A DNA stretch of 37,229 bases from Rhizocola hellebori (GTDB taxonomy: Bacteria > Actinomycetota > Actinomycetes > Mycobacteriales > Micromonosporaceae): positions 1-37,229 of the forward strand of contig NZ_BONY01000088.1 in NCBI RefSeq assembly GCF_016862955.1. The letters are read 5' to 3'. Made by a program: the position numbers and the translations under genes. The notes beneath the pieces are model-generated. The model had not been told where the DNA came from and ran no database searches. It saw nothing but the letters and a program-made list of their open reading frames with translations. Shown here one piece after another: positions 1 to 7,063 of this stretch (its first letter is position 1; each line of letters starts with the position of its first letter).

Positions 1-163
1 AAAATTGTTGGTGAAGCTGCTCAGATGGCCAAATCTCATCCGGGTAGCCTAGTTCGCGCCGAAGTCTGTGCAGAGCGACGATGGCGTACAGCATGCCAGG
101 CACTGAGCTGGCAAGGCATATGCCGATGACAAGCGTGGGCAGGCGATCGCCAAACGTAGCCAA
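1..163 (-). CDS. Possible membrane protein, 5' part only (runs off left edge)
   Basis: An open minus-strand frame enters from the left window edge and can begin at a TTG at 161-163. It encodes a hydrophobic stretch (LVIGICLASSVPGMLYAIVA) followed by a basic and then acidic tail (RRELGYPDEIWPSEQ), which looks like the last transmembrane segment and cytoplasmic tail of a small membrane protein. The frame has a stop (TGA) just upstream of the TTG, near position 194-196. A second hydrophobic start, MSHFPIVAIAAIGYV, lies in another minus-strand frame at 197. A one-base frameshift near 152 would join the two. I do not recognise the family. Codon bias is weaker than in neighbouring genes, so this is tentative. 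Confidence 0.3.
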   Translation of the reverse strand, partial: MATFGDRLPTLVIGICLASSVPGMLYAIVALHRLRRELGYPDEIWPSEQLHQQF

Positions 164-257
164 TGGCGGCGATGGCGACGATGGGAAAGTGACTCATCGT
201 GCCCCCGGTCGTTGGTCGGCAAACAGTAGCGCACGGGCTAAGTGTAGGTTTGCCTTG

Positions 258-1217
258 ATGATCGATGAGACGGCGCTTGCTGAGGCGGTGCGGGCCGAGT
301 TCGGGTTAAGGGTGCACGGCCTGACGCCGGGCGGGCGGGGTGCGCTCGGCCAGATCTGGCGGGCGCAGGTCGAGGGCGGTCCGGACGTGGCGGTCAAACT
401 GCTGACCGAGAAGCCGTCAGAGTCGTTGGTGGCCAACGAAGTTGCCCATACCCAACGGATGGCCGGGTACGGCGTCGTGGTCGCGGCGAGCATGGCGGAC
501 CGAAGCGGCCGTTACCTGACTCCGGTGGCCGAGGGCTGGGTGCGGGTGTCGGAGTGGATCGACGGCACGGCACCGGATCCGGCCGATCCGCTGACGCCGC
601 AGGCGCTGGGCGAAATGCTCGGCCGGATGCACGCCCACGCCGGTCCGGCGCCGGGGCAGCCGAGCGGCTGGTACACGCAGCCGCCGCCGATGGCGAAGCT
701 GGTCAAGCTGGCCGCCACGGCGGAGCAGGGCGACGCGCGCTGGGCGGGCCGGCTCAACGCTCTCGTGCCCACGTGGCAAAGCCTGTCACAGATCAGAAAA
801 GCACCGGGTGCGCTGGTTTGGTGCCACCGCGACCTGCATCCGGGCAACGTTCTGCGCACTGTGGCGGGCCGCTTTGCAGTGCTCGACTGGGAGTGTCTAG
901 GCCCGGCCGACCCCGCACAGGAGTTGGCTTCGGTGTTGCTGCACTGGTTCGCCGACCATACCGGCGTGCTCGGCCCGCAGATCGACGCGTTCCTGGCGGC
1001 CTACCGGTCAGCAGGCGGAACAGGCATGCTCACGGCGATAGACGACTTCGCCATGCATCTCGCCACAAGACTGAACTTCCTTGCCCACGAACTCGAAACG
1101 GTCATCGATCCGCGAGCAGCGCTTGGCGACGTGCAGCGAGCGGTGGCGGAGATCGAGGAAACGGTGGAGTTCTTGCCGACTGTGGAAGTGCTCAAGCAGG
1201 CAGTCCCAAAGACATGA
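258..1217 (+). CDS. Aminoglycoside phosphotransferase (APH)/choline kinase-family protein
   Basis: A 319-residue cytoplasmic kinase-like protein that probably phosphorylates a small hydroxylated substrate; the substrate cannot be told. The ATP-binding Lys is probably K47 in VAVKLL. The Brenner motif HRDLHPGN is at residues 190-197 (catalytic D192, metal-binding N197) and the DFG-equivalent is LDWE with D210. The length suits the APH family (about 260-330 aa). The frame is open further upstream (to 81), but the upstream part is low in coding bias and has no kinase character, so the ATG at 258 is chosen; no clear ribosome-binding site precedes it. Its 3' end overlaps the convergent PfkB gene by 26 bp. 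It could be a resistance enzyme, but most actinobacterial members of this kind are uncharacterised. Confidence 0.8.
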   Translation: MIDETALAEAVRAEFGLRVHGLTPGGRGALGQIWRAQVEGGPDVAVKLLTEKPSESLVANEVAHTQRMAGYGVVVAASMADRSGRYLTPVAEGWVRVSEWIDGTAPDPADPLTPQALGEMLGRMHAHAGPAPGQPSGWYTQPPPMAKLVKLAATAEQGDARWAGRLNALVPTWQSLSQIRKAPGALVWCHRDLHPGNVLRTVAGRFAVLDWECLGPADPAQELASVLLHWFADHTGVLGPQIDAFLAAYRSAGGTGMLTAIDDFAMHLATRLNFLAHELETVIDPRAALGDVQRAVAEIEETVEFLPTVEVLKQAVPKT

Positions 1218-2100
1218 GCGTGGCGCGATCGATCGGCTCGAGCCGCACTCCGGCCACGGTGCAGGCATGTGCACCGGCGATGGCGCCGTATCGTACACAG
1301 ATAGGAATCGGTTGTCCGGCAAGGAATCCGAAAAGGAATCCGGAGACGAAGGCATCGCCGGCGCCGTTCGAGTCGATGGCGGGAGCGGGCAGAGCGGCGG
1401 CCGGATATCTGCTGACCTCAGTGTCGCCACGGCACATGACGTAGCCGCCGTCCGCGCCATCCGTTCCCACGACCACGGCGGCGCGGCCGTGGTCCAGAAT
1501 CCGGCGGATGGTGCTCTCCGGGTCGGCGAGCGCAGTCACCGAAAGAAAGACAACATCAGCCATAAAGGCAAATTGTGCTTGGTACTGGTGCAAGCCATCC
1601 CAATTGTGAAGGTCGACCGAGACGGTGGTTTCCAGCGCGCCCAGCGTTTCCAGGGCATGCTGGCAAGGATGGGTGATGGACACGTGGGTGTGCGCGGCAG
1701 CGCGAGCCAGCTGGGTGAGCAGCGCCTCGGGGAGGCGGTCGCCATCATCGGCGCGGCTGACGTCATAAAGCGATAGCCGCCGCCCGCTCGGGTCGACGAG
1801 ATTGACCGCGCGTTTGGTGCCGGCCGCGGTGGGCACGGTGACCAGCCGGACCCCGTGGCGGTCATGAAGGGCGCGAACAAGGTCGCCCTCGGGGTCGTCG
1901 CCGAGCACGTCGAGATGCACTGTGCGCAGGCCGAGGGCGCTGAGCCCGAGCGCGACGCCGTCGCCGGTCTGCCCGGCCCGGGTTTCGATCGCCGGGACCA
2001 TGTAGCTGTCGGCGTAGGCAAGCGGCAGCTGCGGCACGTAGACGATGGTGTCGACGCCGGCCCCGCCCAGTACCAGGACATCGTGTTCTTGCGGTTGCAC
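1192..2100 (-). CDS. PfkB-family carbohydrate kinase
   Basis: A 302-residue ribokinase/PfkB-type sugar kinase that transfers phosphate from ATP to a sugar or nucleoside hydroxyl. The N-terminal Gly-rich strand VLVLGGAGVDTIV (residues 8-20) begins the fold. RAGQTGDGVALGLSALG (41-57) matches the region of PfkB signature 1, and DSNGAGDAF (243-251) is signature 2 with the catalytic base D249 and anion hole. Length is normal. The start is a GTG at 2098-2100 with no obvious Shine-Dalgarno sequence. The gene diverges from the M28 peptidase gene with a gap of about 64 bp, so their promoters share a short interval. It converges and overlaps by 26 bp with the APH-like gene. The substrate cannot be assigned. 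Confidence 0.85.
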   Translation of the reverse strand: MQPQEHDVLVLGGAGVDTIVYVPQLPLAYADSYMVPAIETRAGQTGDGVALGLSALGLRTVHLDVLGDDPEGDLVRALHDRHGVRLVTVPTAAGTKRAVNLVDPSGRRLSLYDVSRADDGDRLPEALLTQLARAAAHTHVSITHPCQHALETLGALETTVSVDLHNWDGLHQYQAQFAFMADVVFLSVTALADPESTIRRILDHGRAAVVVGTDGADGGYVMCRGDTEVSRYPAAALPAPAIDSNGAGDAFVSGFLFGFLAGQPIPICVRYGAIAGAHACTVAGVRLEPIDRATLMSLGLPA

Positions 2101-2164
2101 CGGTAGACATTAGCGTATCCGCGAACATAGACATCGATCTTTGTGGGGACGAGGATCGGCAGCT

Positions 2165-3583
2165 ATGGAGAAACGTTCCACGCGCCGCGCTTTCGTCTCA
2201 GCGGGCGCCGTGACCGCAGTGGCCGCCGCGGCGGCCCCGTTAGCCGCACCGGCCCAGGCCGCGGACGCCAACTCGGCGCCCGGCCCAGGCAGCCAGATCA
2301 AGCCCCAGCGCCCGGACAACGACCTCGTCCGGCTGCTCCGCGAGATCGACCATCGCCGTATCGAAGCGACCATCAACCGGCTTGTCGCCTTCGGCACCAG
2401 GCACACCCTGTCCACCCAGACCGACCCTGTACGGGGCATCGGCGCGGCCACCCAATGGGTTTTCGACGAACTTCAGGCCATCGCCGCCACCTCCGGCGGC
2501 CGGATGACCGTGGAGAAGCAATCGTTCGTGCAGCCGGTCGGTCCCCGGATCCCGGTGCCGACCACCATCACCAACGTCATCGCCACCCTGCGCGGGCAGA
2601 CCAGCCCGCAACGGATCTACGCGGTCACCGGCCACCTCGACTCGCGGGTGACCGACATTCTCAACGCCACCAGCGACGCCCCGGGGGCCGATGACGACGG
2701 CTCGGGAGTGGCCGCGGTCATGGAACTGGCCCGGGTCTTCGCCACCCGGCCGACCGAAGCGACGATCATTTTCGGCGTCGTATCGGGGGAGGAGCAGGGG
2801 CTTTTCGGATCGGGATTCATGGCGTCGCAGCTCAAGGCCGCGGGGGCCGACGTGCAGGCCATGTTCTCCAACGACATCATCGGTGCCAGTAGCGCCTTTG
2901 ACGGTACCCGGCCCAACCCGCACACCGTGCGCCTGTTCGTGGAGGGGGTGCCGACCGCCGAGACGGCCAACGAAGGCGCTATCCGCCGTGCCGTGGGTGG
3001 CGAGAACGATGGCCCGTCGCGTCAGCTGGGCCGGTTCGTGAAGTCGGTGGCGGAGAACCGCGAGACCGACATGGAGATCTGGCTGATCTGGCGGCGCGAC
3101 CGCTATCTGCGTTCCAGCGATCACGTCTCCTACCTCACGCAGGGCTATCCAGCGGCGCGGTTCACCGAGCCGCGTGAGAACTTCAACCACGAGCACCAGG
3201 ATGTGCGGGTGGTGGACGGGGTACAGTTCGGCGATCTGCCGGAGTTCTGCGACTTCCGCTACATCGAGCGGGTGGCGAAGGTCAACGCTTGCGCGCTGTG
3301 GTCGCTGGCGCAGGGACCGGGTACTCCGACGGGAGTCATCATCGACACCACGCAGCTGACGAACCTGACCGCCCTGCGCTGGCAACGCGGGACAGAGCCC
3401 GACCTCGCGGGCTACGAGGTGGTATGGCGCGACAGCACGGCGAACGACTGGACCAACGTGATCGCCGTCGGCGACGTGACCACGGCTACCATCGACCTGT
3501 CCAAAGACAACGTCCAATTTGGAATCAGGGCGGTCGACACCGACGGCCATCGCAGCCCCGTTGCCGCGCCGCGACCCGGCTGA
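2165..3583 (+). CDS. Tat-exported M28-family zinc peptidase with C-terminal FN3-like domain
   Basis: A 472-residue secreted metallopeptidase, probably an aminopeptidase. The N-terminus has a twin-arginine signal (RSTRRAF at residues 4-10, Ala-rich core, likely cleavage after AQA at residue 32). The co-catalytic zinc ligands of M28 are visible: H157 and D159 in GHLDSR, D176/D177 in GADDDGSG, E209-E210 in SGEEQGLFGS, D237 in SNDIIG and H320 in SSDHVSY. Residues from about 391 to the end (LTALRWQRG to FGIRAVDTDG) look like a fibronectin type III domain. An upstream GTG at 2141 is in frame, but the ATG at 2165 puts the signal peptide at the usual place and follows GAGG. Transcription probably ends at the strong hairpin 14 bp after the stop. 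Confidence 0.9.
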   Translation: MEKRSTRRAFVSAGAVTAVAAAAAPLAAPAQAADANSAPGPGSQIKPQRPDNDLVRLLREIDHRRIEATINRLVAFGTRHTLSTQTDPVRGIGAATQWVFDELQAIAATSGGRMTVEKQSFVQPVGPRIPVPTTITNVIATLRGQTSPQRIYAVTGHLDSRVTDILNATSDAPGADDDGSGVAAVMELARVFATRPTEATIIFGVVSGEEQGLFGSGFMASQLKAAGADVQAMFSNDIIGASSAFDGTRPNPHTVRLFVEGVPTAETANEGAIRRAVGGENDGPSRQLGRFVKSVAENRETDMEIWLIWRRDRYLRSSDHVSYLTQGYPAARFTEPRENFNHEHQDVRVVDGVQFGDLPEFCDFRYIERVAKVNACALWSLAQGPGTPTGVIIDTTQLTNLTALRWQRGTEPDLAGYEVVWRDSTANDWTNVIAVGDVTTATIDLSKDNVQFGIRAVDTDGHRSPVAAPRPG

Positions 3584-3596
3584 CCGCAGCGCAAAA

Positions 3597-3628
3597 GGCC
3601 GGCCCAGGGTGGATTCCCTGGGCCGGCC
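3597..3628. terminator. Convergent bidirectional terminator hairpin
   Basis: A perfect 13-bp stem, GGCCGGCCCAGGG at 3597-3609 and CCCTGGGCCGGCC at 3616-3628, closes a 6-nt loop (TGGATT). It sits between the stop codons of the M28 peptidase (plus) and the peroxidase (minus), so it probably terminates both. No strong T-run follows on either side, which is common in actinomycetes. Confidence 0.8.
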
Positions 3629-3659
3629 GCATTGCCTTGCTATCTCAGGCGGGCCGGAA

Positions 3660-5951
3660 TCAGCCCGTGGCGCATCTGGTGTTGTTCAGCCTGAAGTTGA
3701 CCGGTTTCGCATTGGTGAAGTTGTCCCATTGCGCGTTGAACCCGATTCCGTCGAGGCTGCCGTTAGCGCCGATCGTGCCATTGGTTGGCGTATTGACGAC
3801 CCGCACATCTCTGCCGTTCGGCCCGCTCTGGGTGTAGGTGCCGTTCCACCTATCGGTGAAGGTCTGGCCGTTGGCGAACTGGAAGGTCAGCGTCCAGCCG
3901 TTGATCGGCGTCGGCGTGTTATTGAAGAGCCTCATGTTGACCTGGAACCCGCCACCCCAAGAGGTGGTCTGGGTGAAGTTGACCGTGCACGCCGGCGCGG
4001 GCAGGTCGTCTTCGTCCACCAGGAACACGTTGATAGCGGCTTCCTCGGCCAGGCCGGTGTTCGACGCGATGATCTGGCCAAGCGTGCGCTTGTAGTCGAT
4101 GCCGTAGGTGTTGCGGATGTAGCTGAGCCCTTGGTCGTTGCCGAAGAAGAAGCGGTCGCCGTCGCGCAGCGCCTGGAACTGCTTGGTCCAGATCGCCAGC
4201 TGCAGCTCGCCGAACTCGGTACCAGGGATGTGCGGCTCGGCCAGCATGCCGACGAAGGCGTCGACGTTGTTGACGTTATTGCTGTAGATGCCCCGCAGGC
4301 GGGCGGCCACGGTGCTGCGACGTGTCTCTGAAGTCGCAATCTCGCTGCCGATCGCCTCCGCGCCGCCATCGATGTTGGCCAGAGCCAGGATGTCGAGGCT
4401 GTTGGGGTTGTCGATTCCGCTGCCGGCCGGGAACTGGTCGGTGGACTCGCCGGTGATCGCCGTGAATGACGTCTTGGCCGGCAGCCCGTAGGCCTGGCGC
4501 AGGGCGTTGTACTTCGGGATGCCGTGATCGCGGCCACGGGCCACGTCGATCGCACCGAGGTCGACAACGCCGTTGAAGCACGGCTCGAGGTTGGGCTCGA
4601 GGTCGCACAGCGGGTTGCCTGGCACCGGTACCTGGAAAAGAACACTCCGCAATTGGTTGTCGATTTGTTCGTCATTCTTGTACTGCGACTCGAGCAGGCT
4701 CAGGAACATGCCGTCGAGCTTGAGGCGCGGGAGTAACTCTGGATTGAAGAACGCGTTGTTCAGAGACACTGCGATCTCGACGTCCTCGCCGTCCACGACG
4801 ACCTCGACCCCATGGTCCTCAAAGAATTGCAGATCCGCCGGAGTGTAGTTGTCCAATTCGGTCTCGAATTCGAACTCACCGTGAATCTGGCTGTGCACCC
4901 GGTAGCCGACGGCAGCGAACTCGTTGCTGACGGCCGGGTTCACACTCGGGTTGTAGCCGGTGTATTTCGGCAGCGCGACTCCCATCGAGGGAAGCCACTC
5001 GTTGTAGGTGATGTATTGCTGTTCGGCGATGACTATCCGCCGCGCGATCTGGAACTTGTCCTCTTCGCTCAGAGATGACGGAAGCATGGACACGATCCGG
5101 TTGTGTTCGCGTGCGAACAGTGTGTGCGTCGCGGTGAGCGCGATGTTTTCGTTGGCCCGTACGTCACCGGCGACCATCGCCGCGTTCGGGTTGGCAAGCA
5201 GGCGGCCGTCAATGGCCATCACCGGCGCGTTGGCAGGGTTGCCACGCGCGTCACGCCGCGGCAGGAAGTTGTTGGGCATCAACAGAGTTGCGCTGTTGTT
5301 GGCCGGGTTGCCATCCTGCGAGCCGTTGCGCAGCCAGTCCAGGCGGGCGTTCGTGCCGCCGTAGACGGAAAACGCATTGATGAGCGAACTGGTGGTGTTG
5401 TCCTGCTGCCGGGGATTTGCCGTGCTGGTACCTGAACCAGCAGTGGCATTGGTACGTGTCAGCGGAATGAAACCAACCGTATTGCTGAACGTCTCCAGGG
5501 GGTCGGCCGCGTTGAACGGAATGTTGAAGGTGGTGGCCGTCGATCCGGTCTCGGCGCGAAGGCCGAAGGTGTGATCGAGGAACTGGCCCCAAGTCCAGCC
5601 CCATTGGGTCACGCGTCGCTCGGAGAAGACGTTCTGGTTGGTGTCGCCGAAGATACGGTTGCTGACATAGCGGGCGTTCGGGCCGGTCTGTGGCGAACCC
5701 ACATTGTCGCCGTAGGCGACGGGTGCGACCCGCGGATAGGGCCGGTTGGATTGTCCCCAAGTGGGGTTGGCGACATTGTTTCCGCCGCCGTCGAGACTGG
5801 CGACCGGGAACGGCACAGCGGCTTGCGCTGCGGGCATCGCGGATACGGTCGCCGCGACAGTCGCCGCAGCGACAATGCCGATGAGCACCTTGCGGGTCAA
5901 CCGCTTCGGTTGAGCCGCTTGAATTGGGTCGATGCTACGATGTTTGGACAT
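3660..5951 (-). CDS. Secreted animal-type haem peroxidase with C-terminal CBM2
   Basis: A 763-residue exported haem peroxidase (peroxidase-cyclooxygenase superfamily) carrying a cellulose-binding module. Residues 17-44 form a signal peptide (KRLTRK, hydrophobic core, AAQA). WGQFLDHTF at 121-129 holds the distal His H127 and the haem-ester Asp D126; the following residue, a calcium-ligand Asp in myeloperoxidase, is Thr here. FAREHNRI (279-286) carries the distal Arg R281. YRVHS (350-354) probably holds the proximal His H353, and ARGRDHGIPKYN (471-482) is the family signature. Residues 655-763 form a CBM2 bounded by Cys near each end (C655 and a Cys in the last five residues), with conserved Trp positions. 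The second of two adjacent ATGs (5951) is preferred because GGAGG lies 6 nt upstream. A CelR-type operator lies about 250 bp upstream. It may oxidise phenolics or halides at plant cell-wall surfaces. Confidence 0.9.
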   Translation of the reverse strand: MSKHRSIDPIQAAQPKRLTRKVLIGIVAAATVAATVSAMPAAQAAVPFPVASLDGGGNNVANPTWGQSNRPYPRVAPVAYGDNVGSPQTGPNARYVSNRIFGDTNQNVFSERRVTQWGWTWGQFLDHTFGLRAETGSTATTFNIPFNAADPLETFSNTVGFIPLTRTNATAGSGTSTANPRQQDNTTSSLINAFSVYGGTNARLDWLRNGSQDGNPANNSATLLMPNNFLPRRDARGNPANAPVMAIDGRLLANPNAAMVAGDVRANENIALTATHTLFAREHNRIVSMLPSSLSEEDKFQIARRIVIAEQQYITYNEWLPSMGVALPKYTGYNPSVNPAVSNEFAAVGYRVHSQIHGEFEFETELDNYTPADLQFFEDHGVEVVVDGEDVEIAVSLNNAFFNPELLPRLKLDGMFLSLLESQYKNDEQIDNQLRSVLFQVPVPGNPLCDLEPNLEPCFNGVVDLGAIDVARGRDHGIPKYNALRQAYGLPAKTSFTAITGESTDQFPAGSGIDNPNSLDILALANIDGGAEAIGSEIATSETRRSTVAARLRGIYSNNVNNVDAFVGMLAEPHIPGTEFGELQLAIWTKQFQALRDGDRFFFGNDQGLSYIRNTYGIDYKRTLGQIIASNTGLAEEAAINVFLVDEDDLPAPACTVNFTQTTSWGGGFQVNMRLFNNTPTPINGWTLTFQFANGQTFTDRWNGTYTQSGPNGRDVRVVNTPTNGTIGANGSLDGIGFNAQWDNFTNAKPVNFRLNNTRCATG

Positions 5952-6457
5952 CATTTTCCTCCACACGGCTGGGCAAAAGGACGTGTGCGAGGCCCTGGCT
6001 TCTTCGTCGGCTGCTAACGGGTGGGCGCAAGACATGCAGCGTCCGTCGTCGGCTTTGGAGGGCAATTCCAAAGCGGACGACCCAAAGCTGGCGGAGAAGC
6101 TATGGGCTTCTTTGCGCTGTACTTGATGCCTCTCTCAGGACCCGATCGGCCGATTAAGCGTCGGCTCCTGAATTTTGGGACATGCGGGTTTGGGCTGATA
6201 GTGGGAGCGCTCCCTAGGCCTTTTGCCGCCATTCTTGACCCGTTCCAAGGTCGAGTCAATAGAGATAGATGAATTCTGTTGCCGGACGTTTTCGGTGGCG
6301 TTTCACCTGTGACGGTGTGAGTGCGCCCGGCAACATCAAGTGGAGTTGGTAAATATTCCTACCTAATCGAAAGCCGCGGGCCAGCAAAAATGTGAACGGA
6401 ATTTAAAGCCTATAAAACCCATAGGAAATATCGCCCTTCTGGGTTAGGCTCCCCTTC
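5952..6457. other. Intergenic region between peroxidase-CBM2 and flavin-reductase genes
   Basis: About 500 bp without a supported gene. It contains the CelR-like operator at 6202-6215. It also holds an 8-bp inverted repeat (GTTGCCGG at 6278-6285, CCGGCAAC at 6327-6334) enclosing about 41 nt that could fold further. The 6350-6450 stretch is AT-rich for this genome and includes TATAAA near 6411-6416 and an AACCCA/TGGGTT inverted repeat around 6415-6445. Short frames here look like noise. Confidence 0.6.
6202..6215. promoter_or_regulatory. CelR/CebR-like LacI-family operator
   Basis: TGGGAGCGCTCCCT matches the 14-bp palindrome TGGGAGCGCTCCCA, known as the binding site of the cellobiose-responsive LacI repressors CelR (Thermobifida) and CebR (Streptomyces), at 13 of 14 positions. 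It lies about 250 bp upstream of the CBM2-peroxidase gene and 275 bp upstream of the flavin-reductase gene. Control of the peroxidase is the more sensible reading. Confidence 0.7.
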
Positions 6458-6493
6458 ATGAGCCGTTCCTTCCGTCGGCGCCGGCCGCAGTGA
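6458..6493 (+). CDS. Possible 11-aa Arg-rich leader peptide
   Basis: ATG at 6458 opens an 11-codon frame, MSRSFRRRRPQ, whose TGA stop overlaps the GTG start of the flavin reductase in a GTGA. The run of four Arg codons (CGT CGG CGC CGG) and the exact stop-start coupling suggest a translated leader that could couple or attenuate the downstream gene. The Shine-Dalgarno sequence is weak and no Cys is present, so it is not the classical actinobacterial cysteine leader. Chance occurrence is possible. Confidence 0.3.
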   Translation: MSRSFRRRRPQ

Positions 6494-7005
6494 CTGAGCA
6501 CAATGGACTGACCGCGGTCGCGGATCCCCGGCTCGGCATTGACCCGCACCGGTTTCGGTCGGCGTTGCGCCGCCACGCCACCACCGTCACCGTGGTGACC
6601 GCCGCCGGCCCCCCGCCGGCCGGGTTCACCGCCACCTCCTTCACCTCCGTGTCGTTGCACCCGCAGCTGGTGGCCTTCAGCCTCGACCGGGCATCGTCGA
6701 GCTGGCCGGTGGTCGAGCGGGCCGGGCATGTCGCCATCCACCTCCTACGGGCCGGGCAGCAGGGCACTGCGCGGACTTTCGCCACCTCCGGCATAGACCG
6801 CTTCGCCGTTCATGGACGGTGGCGCCTGGGCCCCTACGGACTGCCGTTGCTGGAGAACCCGCTGGCGCTGCTGACCTGTTCGGTGGTGCAGCGGGTCGTG
6901 GCCGGAGACCACGTGCTGGTGCTGTGCCGCCCGGTCGCCGCGGAACACGGTGACGGAGAACCCTTGCTGTACCACATGGGCGGCTACGCGGCGGTGGCCC
7001 GATAA
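6490..7005 (+). CDS. Flavin reductase-like (FMN-binding split barrel) protein
   Basis: A 171-residue NAD(P)H:flavin oxidoreductase-type protein that would supply reduced FMN/FAD to a monooxygenase. The fold is recognisable from FRSALRRHATTVTVVTAAG (about residues 22-40), GFTATSFTSVSLHPQLVAFSLDRASSSW (45-72), an AIHLL strand, and a C-terminal HMGGYAAV where this family has H-x(3)-Y. The start is a GTG that overlaps the stop of the short leader frame. No monooxygenase is adjacent, so its partner is unknown. The next gene starts about 50 bp downstream on the same strand with a gap, so it need not share the SWIM operon. Confidence 0.85.
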   Translation: MTEHNGLTAVADPRLGIDPHRFRSALRRHATTVTVVTAAGPPPAGFTATSFTSVSLHPQLVAFSLDRASSSWPVVERAGHVAIHLLRAGQQGTARTFATSGIDRFAVHGRWRLGPYGLPLLENPLALLTCSVVQRVVAGDHVLVLCRPVAAEHGDGEPLLYHMGGYAAVAR

Positions 7006-7063
7006 CCAGCGCCCGGGGGCGGTGGTGCGGACGCTGTCGGGGGGAAGCGGTAACGTGCCGCGC

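Noticed and set aside
49-234. 61-codon minus-strand open frame at left edge
   Set aside because: His/Arg/Cys-rich composition; a neighbouring minus-strand frame has a more plausible membrane segment.
2240-3550. 436-codon minus-strand open frame opposite the M28 peptidase
   Set aside because: The plus strand has a complete M28 zinc site and Tat signal; the antisense product is His/Gly/Arg-rich noise.
6278-6334. FMN riboswitch upstream of the flavin reductase
   Set aside because: The inverted repeat lacks the conserved FMN-riboswitch core segments and the spacing is wrong.
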